DNA of 59,164 bases from Solibaculum_A intestinale (GCF_040096205.1 NZ_JBBMFD010000018.1:1-59164); one strand, 5' to 3'. Positions 7,658 through 16,565 are shown, counted from the stretch's first letter. Numbers and translations are program-made. The notes: generated from the letters alone by a model not told the origin.

Positions 7658-8891
7658 CAACGTATTCCATCGAACCCCATGCGGCGGGGCAGAGCTTCTC
7701 TGCCCCGCCGGAGACGTTTCGCGCCTGAAAGCCAGCGTGGACTTCGGCGCGGACGCGGTGTACCTGGCGGGACAGGAATTCGGCATGCGCACTTCGTCGA
7801 AGAACTTTGCTGAAGAGCTTCCTGAAGCGGTGGCCTACGCCCATGAACGCAGCGTCAAGGTTTATCTTACCTGCAACACCCTGCCGCGAAATGAAGAGCT
7901 TCCCCGTTTGCCCGACGCCCTGCGTTTCGCCGCCCAAAGCGGTGTGGATGCGTTTATTATCAGCGACGTAGGAATTCTCGCCCTGGCAAAGCGGGTGGCG
8001 CCCCAGGTGGCCCTCCATGTTTCCACCCAGGCGGGGGTGGTCAACTATTTGACCGCCCGGGCTTTTTACGAGCTGGGTGCGTCCAGGGTGGTGCTGGCGA
8101 GAGAGCTTTCCTTGACGGAAATCCAGGAGATCCGGGCGAATACCCCTCGGGAGCTGGAGCTGGAAGCCTTCGTACACGGGGCCATGTGCATGTCGGTATC
8201 CGGGCGGTGCCTCTTGTCCAACTATCTGACCGGCCGGGACGCCAACCGGGGGGACTGCGCCCAGCCCTGCCGCTGGCGCTACGCGCTGATGGAGGAAAAG
8301 CGGCCGGGGCAGTACTTCCCGGTGGAGGAACAAGGAAACGGCTCTTATATCCTCAACGCCCGGGATCTTTGCCTGATCGACCATCTGCCCGCCCTGTCAA
8401 AGGCGGGTGTCACCAGCTTTAAGATCGAGGGCCGGGCCAAATCCGCTTATTACGCGGCTGTCACCGCCTATGCCTACCGGCAGGCCATTGATTTTTATGC
8501 CGCCCATCCTAACGGCGAGCCGCTGCCCGACTGGATTCGGCAAGAGGTACATAAGGTCAGCCACCGGGAATATAGCACCGGGTTTCTTTTCGGTACGCCC
8601 GGGCAGGAGCTGGAAACCGGCGGCTATGTGCGGGACTATGAGGTGATTGCCGTGGCGATAGGCTGGGAGAAAGGCCGGGTGCTGCTCGAACAGCGCAACC
8701 GGTTCTTTGAAGGGGATGAGGCGGATTGCCTTAGCCCTTTAGAGCGCCCCTATCTGCTGCAGCTTACCGACCTGCGGGACTTGGACGGCAACCCAGTAGA
8801 AGCGGCGCCTCATCCGAAAATGCGCCTGTCGGCTGCCTGCGAGCGCCCGGTGGCCGCAGGAACCCTGCTTCGCAAACGAACAAAAGGATAG
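7629..8891 (+). CDS. Peptidase U32 family protein (tRNA/rRNA hydroxylation type)
   Basis: This 420-residue protein carries the U32 signature EAFVHGAMCMSVSGRC (about residues 179-194) and the family start ELLCPAGDVSRLKASVDFGADAVYLAG. Studied relatives (TrhP, RlhA) install 5-hydroxy groups on tRNA or 23S rRNA rather than act as proteases. The Cys cluster C-x6-C...DCAQPCRW is retained. The frame starts at ATG 7629 inside the end of mltG; GTG 7647, just before the mltG stop, is an alternative. A strong terminator follows. Confidence 0.9.
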   Translation: MRLRHPVDNNNVFHRTPCGGAELLCPAGDVSRLKASVDFGADAVYLAGQEFGMRTSSKNFAEELPEAVAYAHERSVKVYLTCNTLPRNEELPRLPDALRFAAQSGVDAFIISDVGILALAKRVAPQVALHVSTQAGVVNYLTARAFYELGASRVVLARELSLTEIQEIRANTPRELELEAFVHGAMCMSVSGRCLLSNYLTGRDANRGDCAQPCRWRYALMEEKRPGQYFPVEEQGNGSYILNARDLCLIDHLPALSKAGVTSFKIEGRAKSAYYAAVTAYAYRQAIDFYAAHPNGEPLPDWIRQEVHKVSHREYSTGFLFGTPGQELETGGYVRDYEVIAVAIGWEKGRVLLEQRNRFFEGDEADCLSPLERPYLLQLTDLRDLDGNPVEAAPHPKMRLSAACERPVAAGTLLRKRTKG

Positions 8892-8892
8892 A

Positions 8893-8928
8893 AAAAGGGA
8901 CGGCGTATCGCGCCGTCCCTTTTCTGTT
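8893..8928 (+). terminator. Intrinsic terminator after U32 peptidase
   Basis: Stem AAGGGACGGCG / CGCCGTCCCTT with a 5-nt loop, then TTTTCTGTT. It lies directly after the U32 stop codon. Confidence 0.9.
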
Positions 8929-9023
8929 CCGGCGAAGCTGTAAGCCAGCCGGACAAAGATGGAATACAACAAGATTTCATTGCATAGGGTTATAGCAGAG
9001 GCCTTGTCTTTAGAGAAATCCAA

Positions 9024-9052
9024 TTGACTTTGCCGATGGGCAGGCCTATACT
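9024..9052 (+). promoter_or_regulatory. Promoter of the collagen-tailed membrane protein gene
   Basis: TTGACT (9024-9029) and TATACT (9047-9052) with a 17-nt spacer, 45 nt before the gene's ATG. Confidence 0.75.
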
Positions 9053-9096
9053 TAAACCAGAACCTTAAACCAAATTCTAGAGGGGGTAATTGCAGC

Positions 9097-9552
9097 ATGC
9101 GAAAAGGAAAGTTCAACATTGTCCTGTCGTTTTACGCGGTCGTCGCCTTTGTGCTGGCGATTCTGGGTCAGGTGCTGCTGTGCGGCCTGCTGCTGGGCTT
9201 CGTGATTGCGGCGGAGCGAGACGAATGGGCGGTCAGGCAATGTATGCAGGCGTTTTTCCTGTCCATCGTCAGCGGGATCGCCGGCGTGATACAGAGCGTC
9301 ATGAGCGTGTTCAACATCGTCCCGGTGCTCAATTGGCTGACCAGCGGCATTACCAGCTTTGTCGTGGGCGTGATCTACCTAGTGGTTCTGATCTTTGCGA
9401 TCATCGGTTTGGTGCATGTATGCAAGGGTCAGGATGCGAGAATCCCGTGGCTGACGACGCTGGCAGGCAAAGCCTACGGCGTCATGGCTCAACATATGGG
9501 AAATCCGGGCGGCCCCGCAGGGCCTTCCGGTCCCACCGGTCCGGCGGCATAG
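9097..9552 (+). CDS. Small multi-pass membrane protein with collagen-like Gly-Pro tail
   Basis: This 151-residue protein has three or four hydrophobic segments (about residues 7-36, 50-68 and 78-108) and a short cytoplasmic-looking stretch. It ends in GNPGGPAGPSGPTGPAA, a run of G-x-x triplets like collagen. The family is not recognised with certainty; the topology is similar to small DUF4870-like membrane proteins. AGAGGGGG precedes the ATG. It is monocistronic, with its own promoter and terminator. No function is proposed. Confidence 0.7.
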   Translation: MRKGKFNIVLSFYAVVAFVLAILGQVLLCGLLLGFVIAAERDEWAVRQCMQAFFLSIVSGIAGVIQSVMSVFNIVPVLNWLTSGITSFVVGVIYLVVLIFAIIGLVHVCKGQDARIPWLTTLAGKAYGVMAQHMGNPGGPAGPSGPTGPAA

Positions 9553-9560
9553 CCGTTTCA

Positions 9561-9600
9561 AAAGCCCTTCGCTTGCCTTTATGGCGGCGAAGGGCTTTTA
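9561..9600 (+). terminator. Intrinsic terminator
   Basis: Stem AAAGCCCTTCGC / GCGAAGGGCTTT with an internally pairing loop, followed by TTATCT. It ends the collagen-tailed gene transcript. Confidence 0.8.
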
Positions 9601-9933
9601 TCTGGGAAGCATAACAATGGAAGGGCCGACAGCGTATTGGAAATATGGCTGCGTCACCAAGGGGTGTAGCTTCGTCTTGTTTTCAGGGTTGCCGCGTGCA
9701 GGGTAAAGCAGGAATCGGTTTTATACGATGAAAGCGGCTGTGGATCAACAAGTCTCCGTATTGCCCTCTTCAGCGAATCCGAAGACGGTCTTGCAGGCAG
9801 TTCCCGCATGCGTGCGGACAGCGCTTGCAAGGCGCCTTCGGATTTTTTCCGCTGCGAGCGGTTTCCTCGAGACACTTCTATCTAACGGTAAGATTTAAGG
9901 AGCGGATGGAGACGAATCCAGGAACAGTATCTC
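9601..9933. other. Intergenic stretch without supported gene
   Basis: A 73-codon frame on the minus strand (GTG start at 9875) has no ribosome binding site and a biased Arg/Ser composition, and is not accepted. No RNA fold or repeat is evident by eye. Confidence 0.5.
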
Positions 9934-10479
9934 TTAGGTCGCTTCGCCGTCCTTTAACTTTGTCCGGTATAAGCACTTATATAAAAGCCGTCCGTTCACC
10001 CGCAGCGACTGCATCAAGCTGACCGCTTTTACCTCCATAGCCGCCGTGGAAATGGATGCGGCGAAAGCTTCTCCATCAAAACCAGGCTGCATTCTCACCT
10101 GCCGTCCCAACGTCAGGTGGGGCCGGTATTCTCTCGCTTCTAGAAGAAAGCCCCGTGTCCGCAGGGCGGCGCATAAAGACGCATAGAGAGCAGCCAGAGC
10201 CGGGCTTTTTTCCACCCCGCACCACCATATGTCTCCGCCCTCCCGGCGAAATGTCCCCGCCCCTGACAGAATCAGGCAAAAGGAATTGCCCGCTGCTTCC
10301 TCCATGGCAGTCTTTACCGCGTCGAGCCGGGTTTGTTCTCCCAAAAATACCAGCGTCAGGTGCAGGTTTTCCCTTCGGGTAAAGTTCCCGCTGCGGGCGT
10401 TCGCCCGCAAGGTATCCACAGCAGCGCAAAGCTGGTTTTTCACCGCGTCGCTCAGTTCAATGGCCAGAAACAGCCGCAT
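9934..10479 (-). CDS. thpR: RNA 2',3'-cyclic phosphodiesterase (LigT/ThpR)
   Basis: The 181-residue 2H phosphoesterase has the two required H-x-T/S-x motifs, H40-L-T-L and H121-L-T-L, with the family start MRLFLAIEL and the VFLGE strand after the first motif. Known members hydrolyse 2',3'-cyclic phosphates on RNA. AAGGAAGGGAAACG precedes the ATG. It is the last gene of a leftward group with the alcohol dehydrogenase and the Cdd1-type protein, 17 nt after the dehydrogenase stop. Confidence 0.93.
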   Translation of the reverse strand: MRLFLAIELSDAVKNQLCAAVDTLRANARSGNFTRRENLHLTLVFLGEQTRLDAVKTAMEEAAGNSFCLILSGAGTFRREGGDIWWCGVEKSPALAALYASLCAALRTRGFLLEAREYRPHLTLGRQVRMQPGFDGEAFAASISTAAMEVKAVSLMQSLRVNGRLLYKCLYRTKLKDGEAT

Positions 10480-10496
10480 GACGTTTCCCTTCCTTC

Positions 10497-11549
10497 TTAC
10501 AGCTCATAGGGAGTGACCGCCCACTTCAGGCACCCTTCTTCCCGTGCTTCGAACACCCGGTATCCTTCCAGAATCTCGTTGAGCGGACCCTTGTGGGTGA
10601 TGAGAAAACCGGTGCGCAGCCGTCCGGCCGCCAGCAGATCCAGGAGCCGGGCACAATGGACTGCATCCACCCCGCCGGTCTTAAATATCAGATTTTTCCC
10701 ATACATACGGGGCAGCGGCAGCCGCTGTTCCTTTTCGTACATGGCCACCAGCGCCACCACCGCATTGGGCCGCGCAATCCGCCAGGCGAGCTCAAAGGTG
10801 TTTGTCCCGCCCGCCGCTTCAATAACCCCGTCCGCCCCCCGGCCTCCCGTCAGGGAACGCACCAGGTCTTCGGCGTTTTCTTTTTGAGGATTGCAGATAA
10901 CCTGGGCAAAACCTTCCTTTTTCGCCACGGCGAGTCTGCTTTCGTCCATGTCCAGCGCGATCACCTGTCCAGCTCCGAATAGCCTCGCGCATTGCATGGC
11001 GCAAAGTCCCACCGGCCCCGCGCCGATGACCGCCACCGTGTCACCCGGGGTAATTGCGCAGAGCTGGGCTCCAAAATAACCGCTGGAAAGAATGTCCCCT
11101 ACAAAGAGGGCATCCTCGTCGGACACCGTGTCCGGGATTTTCGTCAGCCCCTGCTTTGCAAAGGGAACCCGGACATATTCCGCCTGGCAGCCGTCGATTC
11201 GGCAGCCCAGCTCCCAGCCGCCTTTCTCGCAGTTGTTGATAAAGCCCTGCCTGCAAAACCAGCAGTCTCCGCAGAACGTGATGCAATTGGCGGCCACCCG
11301 GTCGCCGGGCTTCAGTCCGCCCGCCGCCTCCCCGGCAGCCGCCACAATTCCCACAAATTCATGGCCCAGCACGATTCCAGGCTTCGCCCGGGGCACCGCG
11401 CCGTGTACAATATGCAGATCGCTGGTGCAGATGGTGGACAACGTCACCTTCACAACGGCGTCCTCCGGCGCGAAAAGCCTGGGAACCGGCCGGTCGGTCA
11501 GGGCAAGGGAGCCGTCCTCCCGCCATACCAGCGCTTTCATAGTCTTCAT
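10497..11549 (-). CDS. Zinc-dependent alcohol dehydrogenase (MDR family)
   Basis: The 350-residue medium-chain dehydrogenase has catalytic zinc ligands Cys41 and H62-E63, structural zinc Cys93/96/99/107, and the nucleotide-binding GAGPVG loop in a Rossmann fold. The segment CTSDLHIVHG and the late KTGGVDAVHCARLLDLL resemble secondary-alcohol/threonine dehydrogenase relatives, but the substrate is not determined. A longer frame upstream exists; ATG 11549 is chosen because it overlaps the stop of the Cdd1-type gene (ATGA) and gives the family length. Confidence 0.92.
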   Translation of the reverse strand: MKTMKALVWREDGSLALTDRPVPRLFAPEDAVVKVTLSTICTSDLHIVHGAVPRAKPGIVLGHEFVGIVAAAGEAAGGLKPGDRVAANCITFCGDCWFCRQGFINNCEKGGWELGCRIDGCQAEYVRVPFAKQGLTKIPDTVSDEDALFVGDILSSGYFGAQLCAITPGDTVAVIGAGPVGLCAMQCARLFGAGQVIALDMDESRLAVAKKEGFAQVICNPQKENAEDLVRSLTGGRGADGVIEAAGGTNTFELAWRIARPNAVVALVAMYEKEQRLPLPRMYGKNLIFKTGGVDAVHCARLLDLLAAGRLRTGFLITHKGPLNEILEGYRVFEAREEGCLKWAVTPYEL

Positions 11550-11803
11550 TGCTCTTTCTCCTTCCAGTACCACCATTTGAGTTTCTGGGGATCGGGATAC
11601 TCGGTCTGGGCAAAATAAACGCACAGCCGGTAGACATAAAGAACACACCGGTCCAGCTCGACGCCTCTTTGCAGGCAGCTGCGGTCGTACATCTCCTGAG
11701 GATCCTGCCCTTTTAAGGAGGCGACGTTGCGGTATCCCAGTTCCAGAAGAAACCGCTCCATGGCGGGGCCTACGCCGGGAATCCGCTGCAAATCGCTTTT
11801 CAT
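11546..11803 (-). CDS. Helix-hairpin-helix protein of the Cdd1 (pathogenicity locus) family
   Basis: This 85-residue protein has an N-terminal helix-hairpin-helix, LQRIPGVGPAMERFLLELGY, and a C-terminal YVYRLCVYFAQTEYPDPQKLKWWYWK. Both are typical of the small Cdd1 family. These proteins probably bind DNA through the HhH, but no function is established. The ribosome binding site GGAAGGGAAACGG is almost identical to the one in front of thpR. The stop overlaps the dehydrogenase start. Confidence 0.85.
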   Translation of the reverse strand: MKSDLQRIPGVGPAMERFLLELGYRNVASLKGQDPQEMYDRSCLQRGVELDRCVLYVYRLCVYFAQTEYPDPQKLKWWYWKEKEQ

Positions 11804-11895
11804 CCGTTTCCCTTCCTTTCCTGTTCCACCGCAATGCCTCTGGAAAAGCGCCGCCTAGCTTAAATGAGACGGCATCCACCCGTACGGCTACAAAG

Positions 11896-12756
11896 TCAAT
11901 AACACTGGGAAATCATCCAAACCCGGTCAAAGGCACGGGCCTTCAAATCCGCTTCCCGGATATAAAAGTAAAGCCGGCCGCAATCGCCGAACATCAATTC
12001 AAAAGCATCCGCTTCGCTTTCCACTGTGTCCAGCTGCAACAGCAGCCGCCACTGCTTGCTTTCCTTTGCAAACCGAACCCGGTCTTCTTCCGGGAGACTC
12101 ACTCTTCCGCCGCAGTAGACGCCGTTGGTCACCCGTTCGCATTCCTCCCGCATCTCGTTTTGAATAACGTCGGCAAACCCCAAAAGCTTGGTAACCGTAT
12201 CGGGCAAGTCGGGCAGGTTAAGCGCAGCCTGGCGCTCCACCTCGTAATTGTCCAGTTCCTCTTCTGTGAGAACGCCCTCGGGGCAGTCGGACAGAAATTC
12301 CTCACAGGAGGGCAGGTCCCAGCGGGACGAAAATCGTATGCGAAGTTCGGGAAACCGGAAATCAGGCGCCAAATCTGCAGGAAACTCAGTAGACGCCAGT
12401 TCTTCTTTAGGCCCGTCGTAATAATACACCCTCGCGCTTCCCGCGTCTGCCGGGTCAAATCCCCACGTCTGCGTTTCCATTTCATAGAAAAAATAGAGGA
12501 TGCCCTTGTCTGGCAGACACCCGTCTGCATCCAGCAAATGGAGTTCCTCGCAGTTGATTTGCAGGAGGAAAGCCAGAGGGCGGCTTTTCGTCACATCGTG
12601 AAAATCTTTTCCTTCATAATAGTACCAATCAAAATCCGCCGGAAGGTCTGGTTTTCCCCCAAATTTGGAAGCACCTTTGCAGAGCGTTGCATCTTTGGAA
12701 AAGGTGCATTCCAGCGTATTTTGATACAGAGAAGAAAGCAGCTCGCTGAGCTTCAT
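11896..12756 (-). CDS. DUF1963 (YwqG-like) protein
   Basis: The 286-residue protein matches the YwqG/DUF1963 pattern. SKFGGKPDLPADFDWYYYEGK is near the N-terminus, followed by LAFLLQINCEELHLLDADGCLPDKGILYFFYE, which is the family core, and GDCGRLYFYIREADLKARAFDRVW at the end. The family has no firm biochemical role. GGAAGGTGG lies before the ATG. It is transcribed towards the Cdd1 gene with a 92-nt gap. Confidence 0.88.
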   Translation of the reverse strand: MKLSELLSSLYQNTLECTFSKDATLCKGASKFGGKPDLPADFDWYYYEGKDFHDVTKSRPLAFLLQINCEELHLLDADGCLPDKGILYFFYEMETQTWGFDPADAGSARVYYYDGPKEELASTEFPADLAPDFRFPELRIRFSSRWDLPSCEEFLSDCPEGVLTEEELDNYEVERQAALNLPDLPDTVTKLLGFADVIQNEMREECERVTNGVYCGGRVSLPEEDRVRFAKESKQWRLLLQLDTVESEADAFELMFGDCGRLYFYIREADLKARAFDRVWMISQCY

Positions 12757-13183
12757 GGTTCAACCACCTTCCAATCCAGATTTTACAGGATAATCGTCCA
12801 CGATTTTCCCTATCCTATGCTTGCATTATATGGGGACGCACAAACCCTGTCAAGAGAGCGACAGGCCATACCAAACAAGTTTCCTAATTTTTGGATGATA
12901 TTCACTAAAAATAAGAAATCGCCTTACCCTTACAGAATACGAGGATTTCCTCAATGGGACCAAATGAAGTGTATCTCCGCGGAAACGCAAAAAGAAAGCA
13001 AACTGCCATGGCGGTAAGAAACGGAGCTTTCTGCGGAAGGCTCAAAAGCCGCATAACCGGTTGGGACAGAAGAATCCACGCTCTTAAACATCGCGTTTTT
13101 GTAATTGATTTCAAAAAATATATACATATTTTTTTCTATAACACATCTATATTTGTATCTATCTCTAAACCTGAAATTACCTA
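12757..13183. other. AT-rich intergenic region before the tRNA-fMet promoter
   Basis: No frame here has a good start and length. The part from 13090 onward is strongly AT-rich. The only elements found are those at its edge: the DUF1963 ribosome binding site and the promoter at 13184. Confidence 0.5.
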
Positions 13184-13212
13184 TTGCATTTGAAGAAAAA
13201 GTGCTCTATAAT
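13184..13212 (+). promoter_or_regulatory. Promoter of the tRNA-fMet locus
   Basis: TTGCAT (13184-13189) and TATAAT (13207-13212) with 17-nt spacing. The transcript would pass first through the truncated tRNA copy and then the intact tRNA-fMet. Confidence 0.75.
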
Positions 13213-13244
13213 AATAAAACACTCGATTGAGTAAATAGAGATAG

Positions 13245-13288
<44 letters not shown>

Positions 13289-13356
13289 GGATCTATCCTC
13301 TCGACGCTTTCTCTGTTTGATATTTTTCCTTTCTCAACTTGCAAAATTCCATATGT

Positions 13357-13433
<77 letters not shown>

Positions 13434-13438
13434 CAGAG

Positions 13439-13476
13439 GCCCATGAAACCTAGGTTTCATGGGCTTTTTCCTTTTG
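13439..13476 (+). terminator. Terminator after tRNA-fMet
   Basis: GCCCATGAAACC and GGTTTCATGGGC form a perfect 26-nt self-complementary stretch, followed by TTTTTCCTTTTG. It ends tRNA-fMet transcription and marks the approximate left edge of the mobile element. Confidence 0.9.
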
Positions 13477-13662
13477 TTCCCTGGTATGGTTCCCAGTTAT
13501 TCCCTGCCCTTCTCTTCCTTCCCCTCCCTGCAAGTTTTCTCTTTCATCCTTCGTTTTCCTCCTTTCTGTTTCCTTTCGTTCCTGTTTTGTACCGCTGCAT
13601 ATACCGCTACGAAAAAAAATCCTTCTTTTTTCTCACCATCTTTCTCTCTTTTCCTGGTTTTC

Positions 13663-14892
13663 TTATCCGGTAAAATCCCTGCCTCTTTCACCGGACATCC
13701 GGTTGAATTTCCTCGCCATCTCCTGCTTCTTCTTATCCTCCGAATGGACGTACATATTCAGCGTGGTCGAAGCTTTGGCATGTCCCAGGGCTTCCGACAC
13801 CGTTTTTAATCCCACGTCGTCCAGTTCCAAGGCGCGAGTCGCAAACGTGTGGCGCAGGGCATGGAAGTTGATGTGGCTCAGCCCCGCATAGTTTAAAACA
13901 TGTTCAAACAAATCCTGATAGGTCCTCGGTTCCACGGGATAACCTTGTGGGGTGAGCACCGCATACCCTTGCGGGTTGGAGATGCCCATCTTCTGCTGAT
14001 AGGCCCATACCCGTTTTACAGCTTCCCTGGCAATGTCCGGCAGATAAGCCATCCGCCTTCCTTTGGCCGTCTTGGGAGGCCCGGCATACAGGGCGCTTTT
14101 TGCGTTATCCAAATACGGTTTTTCCACCATCTCGTAGCCGCTGCCTTCTTTCACAAGCTCCCTTGCGATCCGGCTAAGGCTCCGTTTGATCTTCACCCAC
14201 TCAAAATCCCTGCCGAAGTCGCTCCACTTGAACCCTACTAGTTCCCCGATCCGGGGGCCTGCATAAAGGTCTAGGACAATAAATCCCGCATTTGGGTCTG
14301 GGTAGGTAAAGCACGCTTCTTCCAGCCTTTCCTGTTCCTCTTCCCCCAGGATTTTGATCTCCGGAGGGATCACCTTGGGCGTATGGATCGCCAGCATGGG
14401 GTTGTTGGGGATCAGCTTGAGCGGATACACGGCATAGTTGAGAGCCCCGCGCATCATGACCTTCATGTTGTGTAACGTCTTGGGCGAGAGCCCGCCAGGC
14501 TTCCCGTCCAGCCGTCCGCTTACCGCTTTATGGTTGAAGAACTCCTGGAAATCAATGAGGGTAGCCCGTTTCATGGGAAGGCTCCCCAAACGGCTGGTCA
14601 TGATATGCCCCTCGATGTAGCCTAAATAGCTCAGCTTGGTCAAGGGGCGCACCTGGCATACATCTTCCAGCCAGTAATACAGATAGGAAGCCACCGGCAT
14701 GGTGCTGCCGTCCACATAGGTTTTGCGATAGATGGAAGCAAGGATTTCATTGAGCTCCATCCGGACTGTTTCATAGTCCGGGCCGTAGATGCTTTTACGG
14801 TGGCCGTCGTAATAATACTGGCCTTCCCAGCGCACGGTTCCTTTGTCTTCCCGCCTGCGGATGTATCCGGTTCCTTGTTGCTTCTTTGCCAT
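13663..14892 (-). CDS. Tyrosine-family site-specific integrase
   Basis: The 409-residue recombinase has an N-terminal DNA-arm-binding region (GTGYIRRREDKGTVRWEGQY), a SAM-like core-binding domain (about residues 65-165) and a catalytic domain. The catalytic residues are Arg214 (AGPRIGELVG), His344 and Arg347 (HALRHTF), His371 (ALGHA) and nucleophile Tyr381 (TTLNMYVHS). It resembles integrases of clostridial conjugative or mobilizable elements. ATG 14892 is preferred over an upstream TTG because AAAGGA precedes it. It reads towards tRNA-fMet, the usual geometry for an element integrated at that tRNA. Confidence 0.95.
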   Translation of the reverse strand: MAKKQQGTGYIRRREDKGTVRWEGQYYYDGHRKSIYGPDYETVRMELNEILASIYRKTYVDGSTMPVASYLYYWLEDVCQVRPLTKLSYLGYIEGHIMTSRLGSLPMKRATLIDFQEFFNHKAVSGRLDGKPGGLSPKTLHNMKVMMRGALNYAVYPLKLIPNNPMLAIHTPKVIPPEIKILGEEEQERLEEACFTYPDPNAGFIVLDLYAGPRIGELVGFKWSDFGRDFEWVKIKRSLSRIARELVKEGSGYEMVEKPYLDNAKSALYAGPPKTAKGRRMAYLPDIAREAVKRVWAYQQKMGISNPQGYAVLTPQGYPVEPRTYQDLFEHVLNYAGLSHINFHALRHTFATRALELDDVGLKTVSEALGHAKASTTLNMYVHSEDKKKQEMARKFNRMSGERGRDFTG

Positions 14893-15037
14893 GGTTGCAC
14901 AATCCTTTCTTAACCGGTCCAATCAAGGGCTATCCGGATCAGGATTGGAAGCCGATATGTACTTGTCAAGGTACGCTTGAAGATTTCTATCTGCTTCCAG
15001 TGTAACGTTTCTTTGTGATTTGTCAAATTTTACGCAC

Positions 15038-15307
15038 CTACTTTTGATAAAAACAGTTGGAAAAATACCAGTCTAAAAACAACGGGCGGGGGACTAAAAA
15101 TTTGGTAACGCCGATGTTTACCCGCGGGAATCCCGGCGACCGGGTAATCTTGTAAACGGTGGATTCGCAAAGCCCTAAAAATTTGACGATGTCCGACACC
15201 AGGAGGTTATATGGGAGGGCGTCGATGCGCTCCTTCATATCCGAGTCGGAACAGATGATTTTTTTGATTTCATCCACTGGGACGAAATCATCGCGGCCTG
15301 GCTGCAT
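15038..15307 (-). CDS. Excisionase-like DNA-binding protein
   Basis: This 89-residue protein has a MerR/excisionase-type winged HTH in its C-terminal half: LLVSDIVKFLGLCESTVYKI, then RSPGFPRVNIGVTKFLVPR. Small proteins of this type next to an integrase usually act as Xis, bending DNA to favour excision. GAGGTGATCG lies before the ATG. It is 145 nt upstream of the integrase on the same strand and is probably co-transcribed with it. Assignment as Xis is inferred from domain and position. Confidence 0.75.
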   Translation of the reverse strand: MQPGRDDFVPVDEIKKIICSDSDMKERIDALPYNLLVSDIVKFLGLCESTVYKITRSPGFPRVNIGVTKFLVPRPLFLDWYFSNCFYQK

Positions 15308-15688
15308 AAACGATCACCTCGAAATAAAGTGGCGGAAGGGGATTCTTTCGGACCCATCCCCAGAGGGTTCGCAAACGTGGGACGACAAGGGCGCCACTTT
15401 GTGCAACCGTTGCACAAAGTAACCCATCCCCATCAAAGCAAATCGCCAATTTGCTTTGGCCGCAAAAAAGGCGGCGCTGCCAAGCGAAACAGCAAGTCTC
15501 ATCATCCCGGCGTCCTGGCGGTTTCCTTCCGTCGTCAAGGGAAGGATCTTTTCGCAAAAAAGCGCCGCTCAGCCGGATGGTTCCGTTTGCGAGTACCATG
15601 ACGCCTTTTCCAGAAAGACGTATTTGTCAAGGTGCAGGTGGTATATCAATCATGCGCTGTGGTTCACAAAAGAACCTGGGTACATGAA
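15308..15688. other. Non-coding region with a long palindrome
   Basis: Several overlapping frames on both strands lack ribosome binding sites and are not accepted. The region holds the 25-nt palindrome at 15396-15420 and short hairpins such as GCAAAT-CGCCA-ATTTGC near 15438. It separates the xis/int pair from the sigma/HTH pair and is a candidate control or recombination region. Confidence 0.5.
15396..15420. repeat. Palindrome, 12-bp arms, copy 1
   Basis: The arms ACTTTGTGCAAC and GTTGCACAAAGT are perfect complements around one central base. The inner 10-bp arms recur at 23379-23399, and the half-site GGTTGCACAA recurs just before the integrase ATG (14893-14902). A protein-binding site is likely, but the protein is unknown. 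Confidence 0.7.
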
Positions 15689-15988
15689 CTATGACTTATC
15701 CAGGACAATGATAACCGGTACCCGGTCCCTACATTCCTCCGATAGTTTGATCCGGAGGACATGGATGGCGTGAAGGGTTGAGAGTTCAATCTCCTGGACA
15801 AGATCATCGAAATCTTCTACGGTTGTTTCTTGATCCGCAGAAAAAGGCGCTGACGCCGCTTTTTTAATATATGGCTCGTAGTATTCTAAAAGCCTTTGGA
15901 CGTATGCATCGTCGTTTAGGGCGTCTAATATGATGTCGGCAGGTGGGATTTGTACTTCTGGATCAAATGGGTCATATGTCTTGCTCAT
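15689..15988 (-). CDS. HTH_16-type small protein paired with a sigma factor
   Basis: This 99-residue acidic protein has the pattern of helix-turn-helix (HTH_16) proteins of conjugative elements: LNDDAYVQRLLEYYEPYIKK followed by an acidic helix DFDDLVQEIELSTLHAI. The region is similar to sigma-70 region 2. The start overlaps the end of the sigma-like gene by 17 nt, so the pair is made together. In related elements such pairs control excision or transfer; that role is inferred here. Confidence 0.65.
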   Translation of the reverse strand: MSKTYDPFDPEVQIPPADIILDALNDDAYVQRLLEYYEPYIKKAASAPFSADQETTVEDFDDLVQEIELSTLHAIHVLRIKLSEECRDRVPVIIVLDKS

Positions 15989-16406
15989 AGTTCCATCTCC
16001 TTTTTATGGACTGAATCGCCTTTTGCTTATGTTTTTTGACCATTCTTAGACTAATCCCGAGCCTTTGCGCGATTTTATTCAATGGGATCGACAGTACAAC
16101 ATTTCCAATCAAAACCTCCTTTTGAAGATAGGTTAGCTGGTTCAAGGCAGAAAGAAGCGTAGGGGAATATACCGGTATTCGAAAGCCTCCCGCCTCTACA
16201 AATCCACTGACACAATCAAATGTCTGCTCATAGGAAAGAATGGTGTCGATTTCATCCAGCGTGACAAAACGCAGCCCATACTTGCTGGCTTTCTTTTGAT
16301 AGCGATAGTAGTCTCTGACGCGGTTGTTGATAACTCTTTTTAGATACCGATCAATATAGTGCCGCCTTTCTAAAGTAAGATCTTCTAATGAAAATCGAAA
16401 ACTCAT
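15972..16406 (-). CDS. Sigma-70-like regulator (region 4 type)
   Basis: The 144-residue protein ends with a sigma region 4-like HTH, LTYLQKEVLIGNVVLSIPLN then KIAQRLGISLRMVKKHKQKA. Its N-terminal half contains a basic DYYRYQKKASKYG segment. Such proteins are common in Firmicute integrative elements. A longer in-frame extension exists, but ATG 16406 is chosen: AAAGGGGG lies upstream and the extension would run through a terminator hairpin. It is preceded by a roughly 240-nt leader holding an attenuator. Confidence 0.75.
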   Translation of the reverse strand: MSFRFSLEDLTLERRHYIDRYLKRVINNRVRDYYRYQKKASKYGLRFVTLDEIDTILSYEQTFDCVSGFVEAGGFRIPVYSPTLLSALNQLTYLQKEVLIGNVVLSIPLNKIAQRLGISLRMVKKHKQKAIQSIKRRWNYEQDI

Positions 16407-16500
16407 GGAAAAGCCCCCTTTTTGCCCATCCATTACAAGACAACGGAAAAGGCAAAAAAGGGGGACCTCTAACGCCAGGAAAATAGAATAAATTTGCCAA

Positions 16501-16565
16501 AAATAAGAAAAAAGAGCAGAAAACACAGAGGTTGTGTTTGCCACAGCCTCTCTGTTCCCTGCTCT
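16501..16565 (-). terminator. Leader terminator (attenuator) before the sigma-like gene
   Basis: On the minus strand a long imperfect hairpin (outer stem AGAGCAG/CTGCTCT, inner AGAGG/CCTCT and TGTG/CACA) is followed by TTTTTTCTTATTT. It lies between the promoter at 16656-16684 and the ATG at 16406, so transcription must read through it to express the sigma/HTH pair. Confidence 0.75.

Noticed and set aside
6200..7792. 530-codon frame on the minus strand
   Set aside because: It lies opposite mltG, whose domains, start and ribosome binding site are clear; it is a shadow of codon bias.
9654..9875. 73-codon frame on the minus strand
   Set aside because: GTG start without a ribosome binding site, biased Arg/Ser composition and no neighbour coupling.
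15288..15599. 103-codon frame on the minus strand across the palindrome
   Set aside because: No ribosome binding site, overlaps the excisionase start, and several competing frames exist in the same stretch; more likely non-coding.
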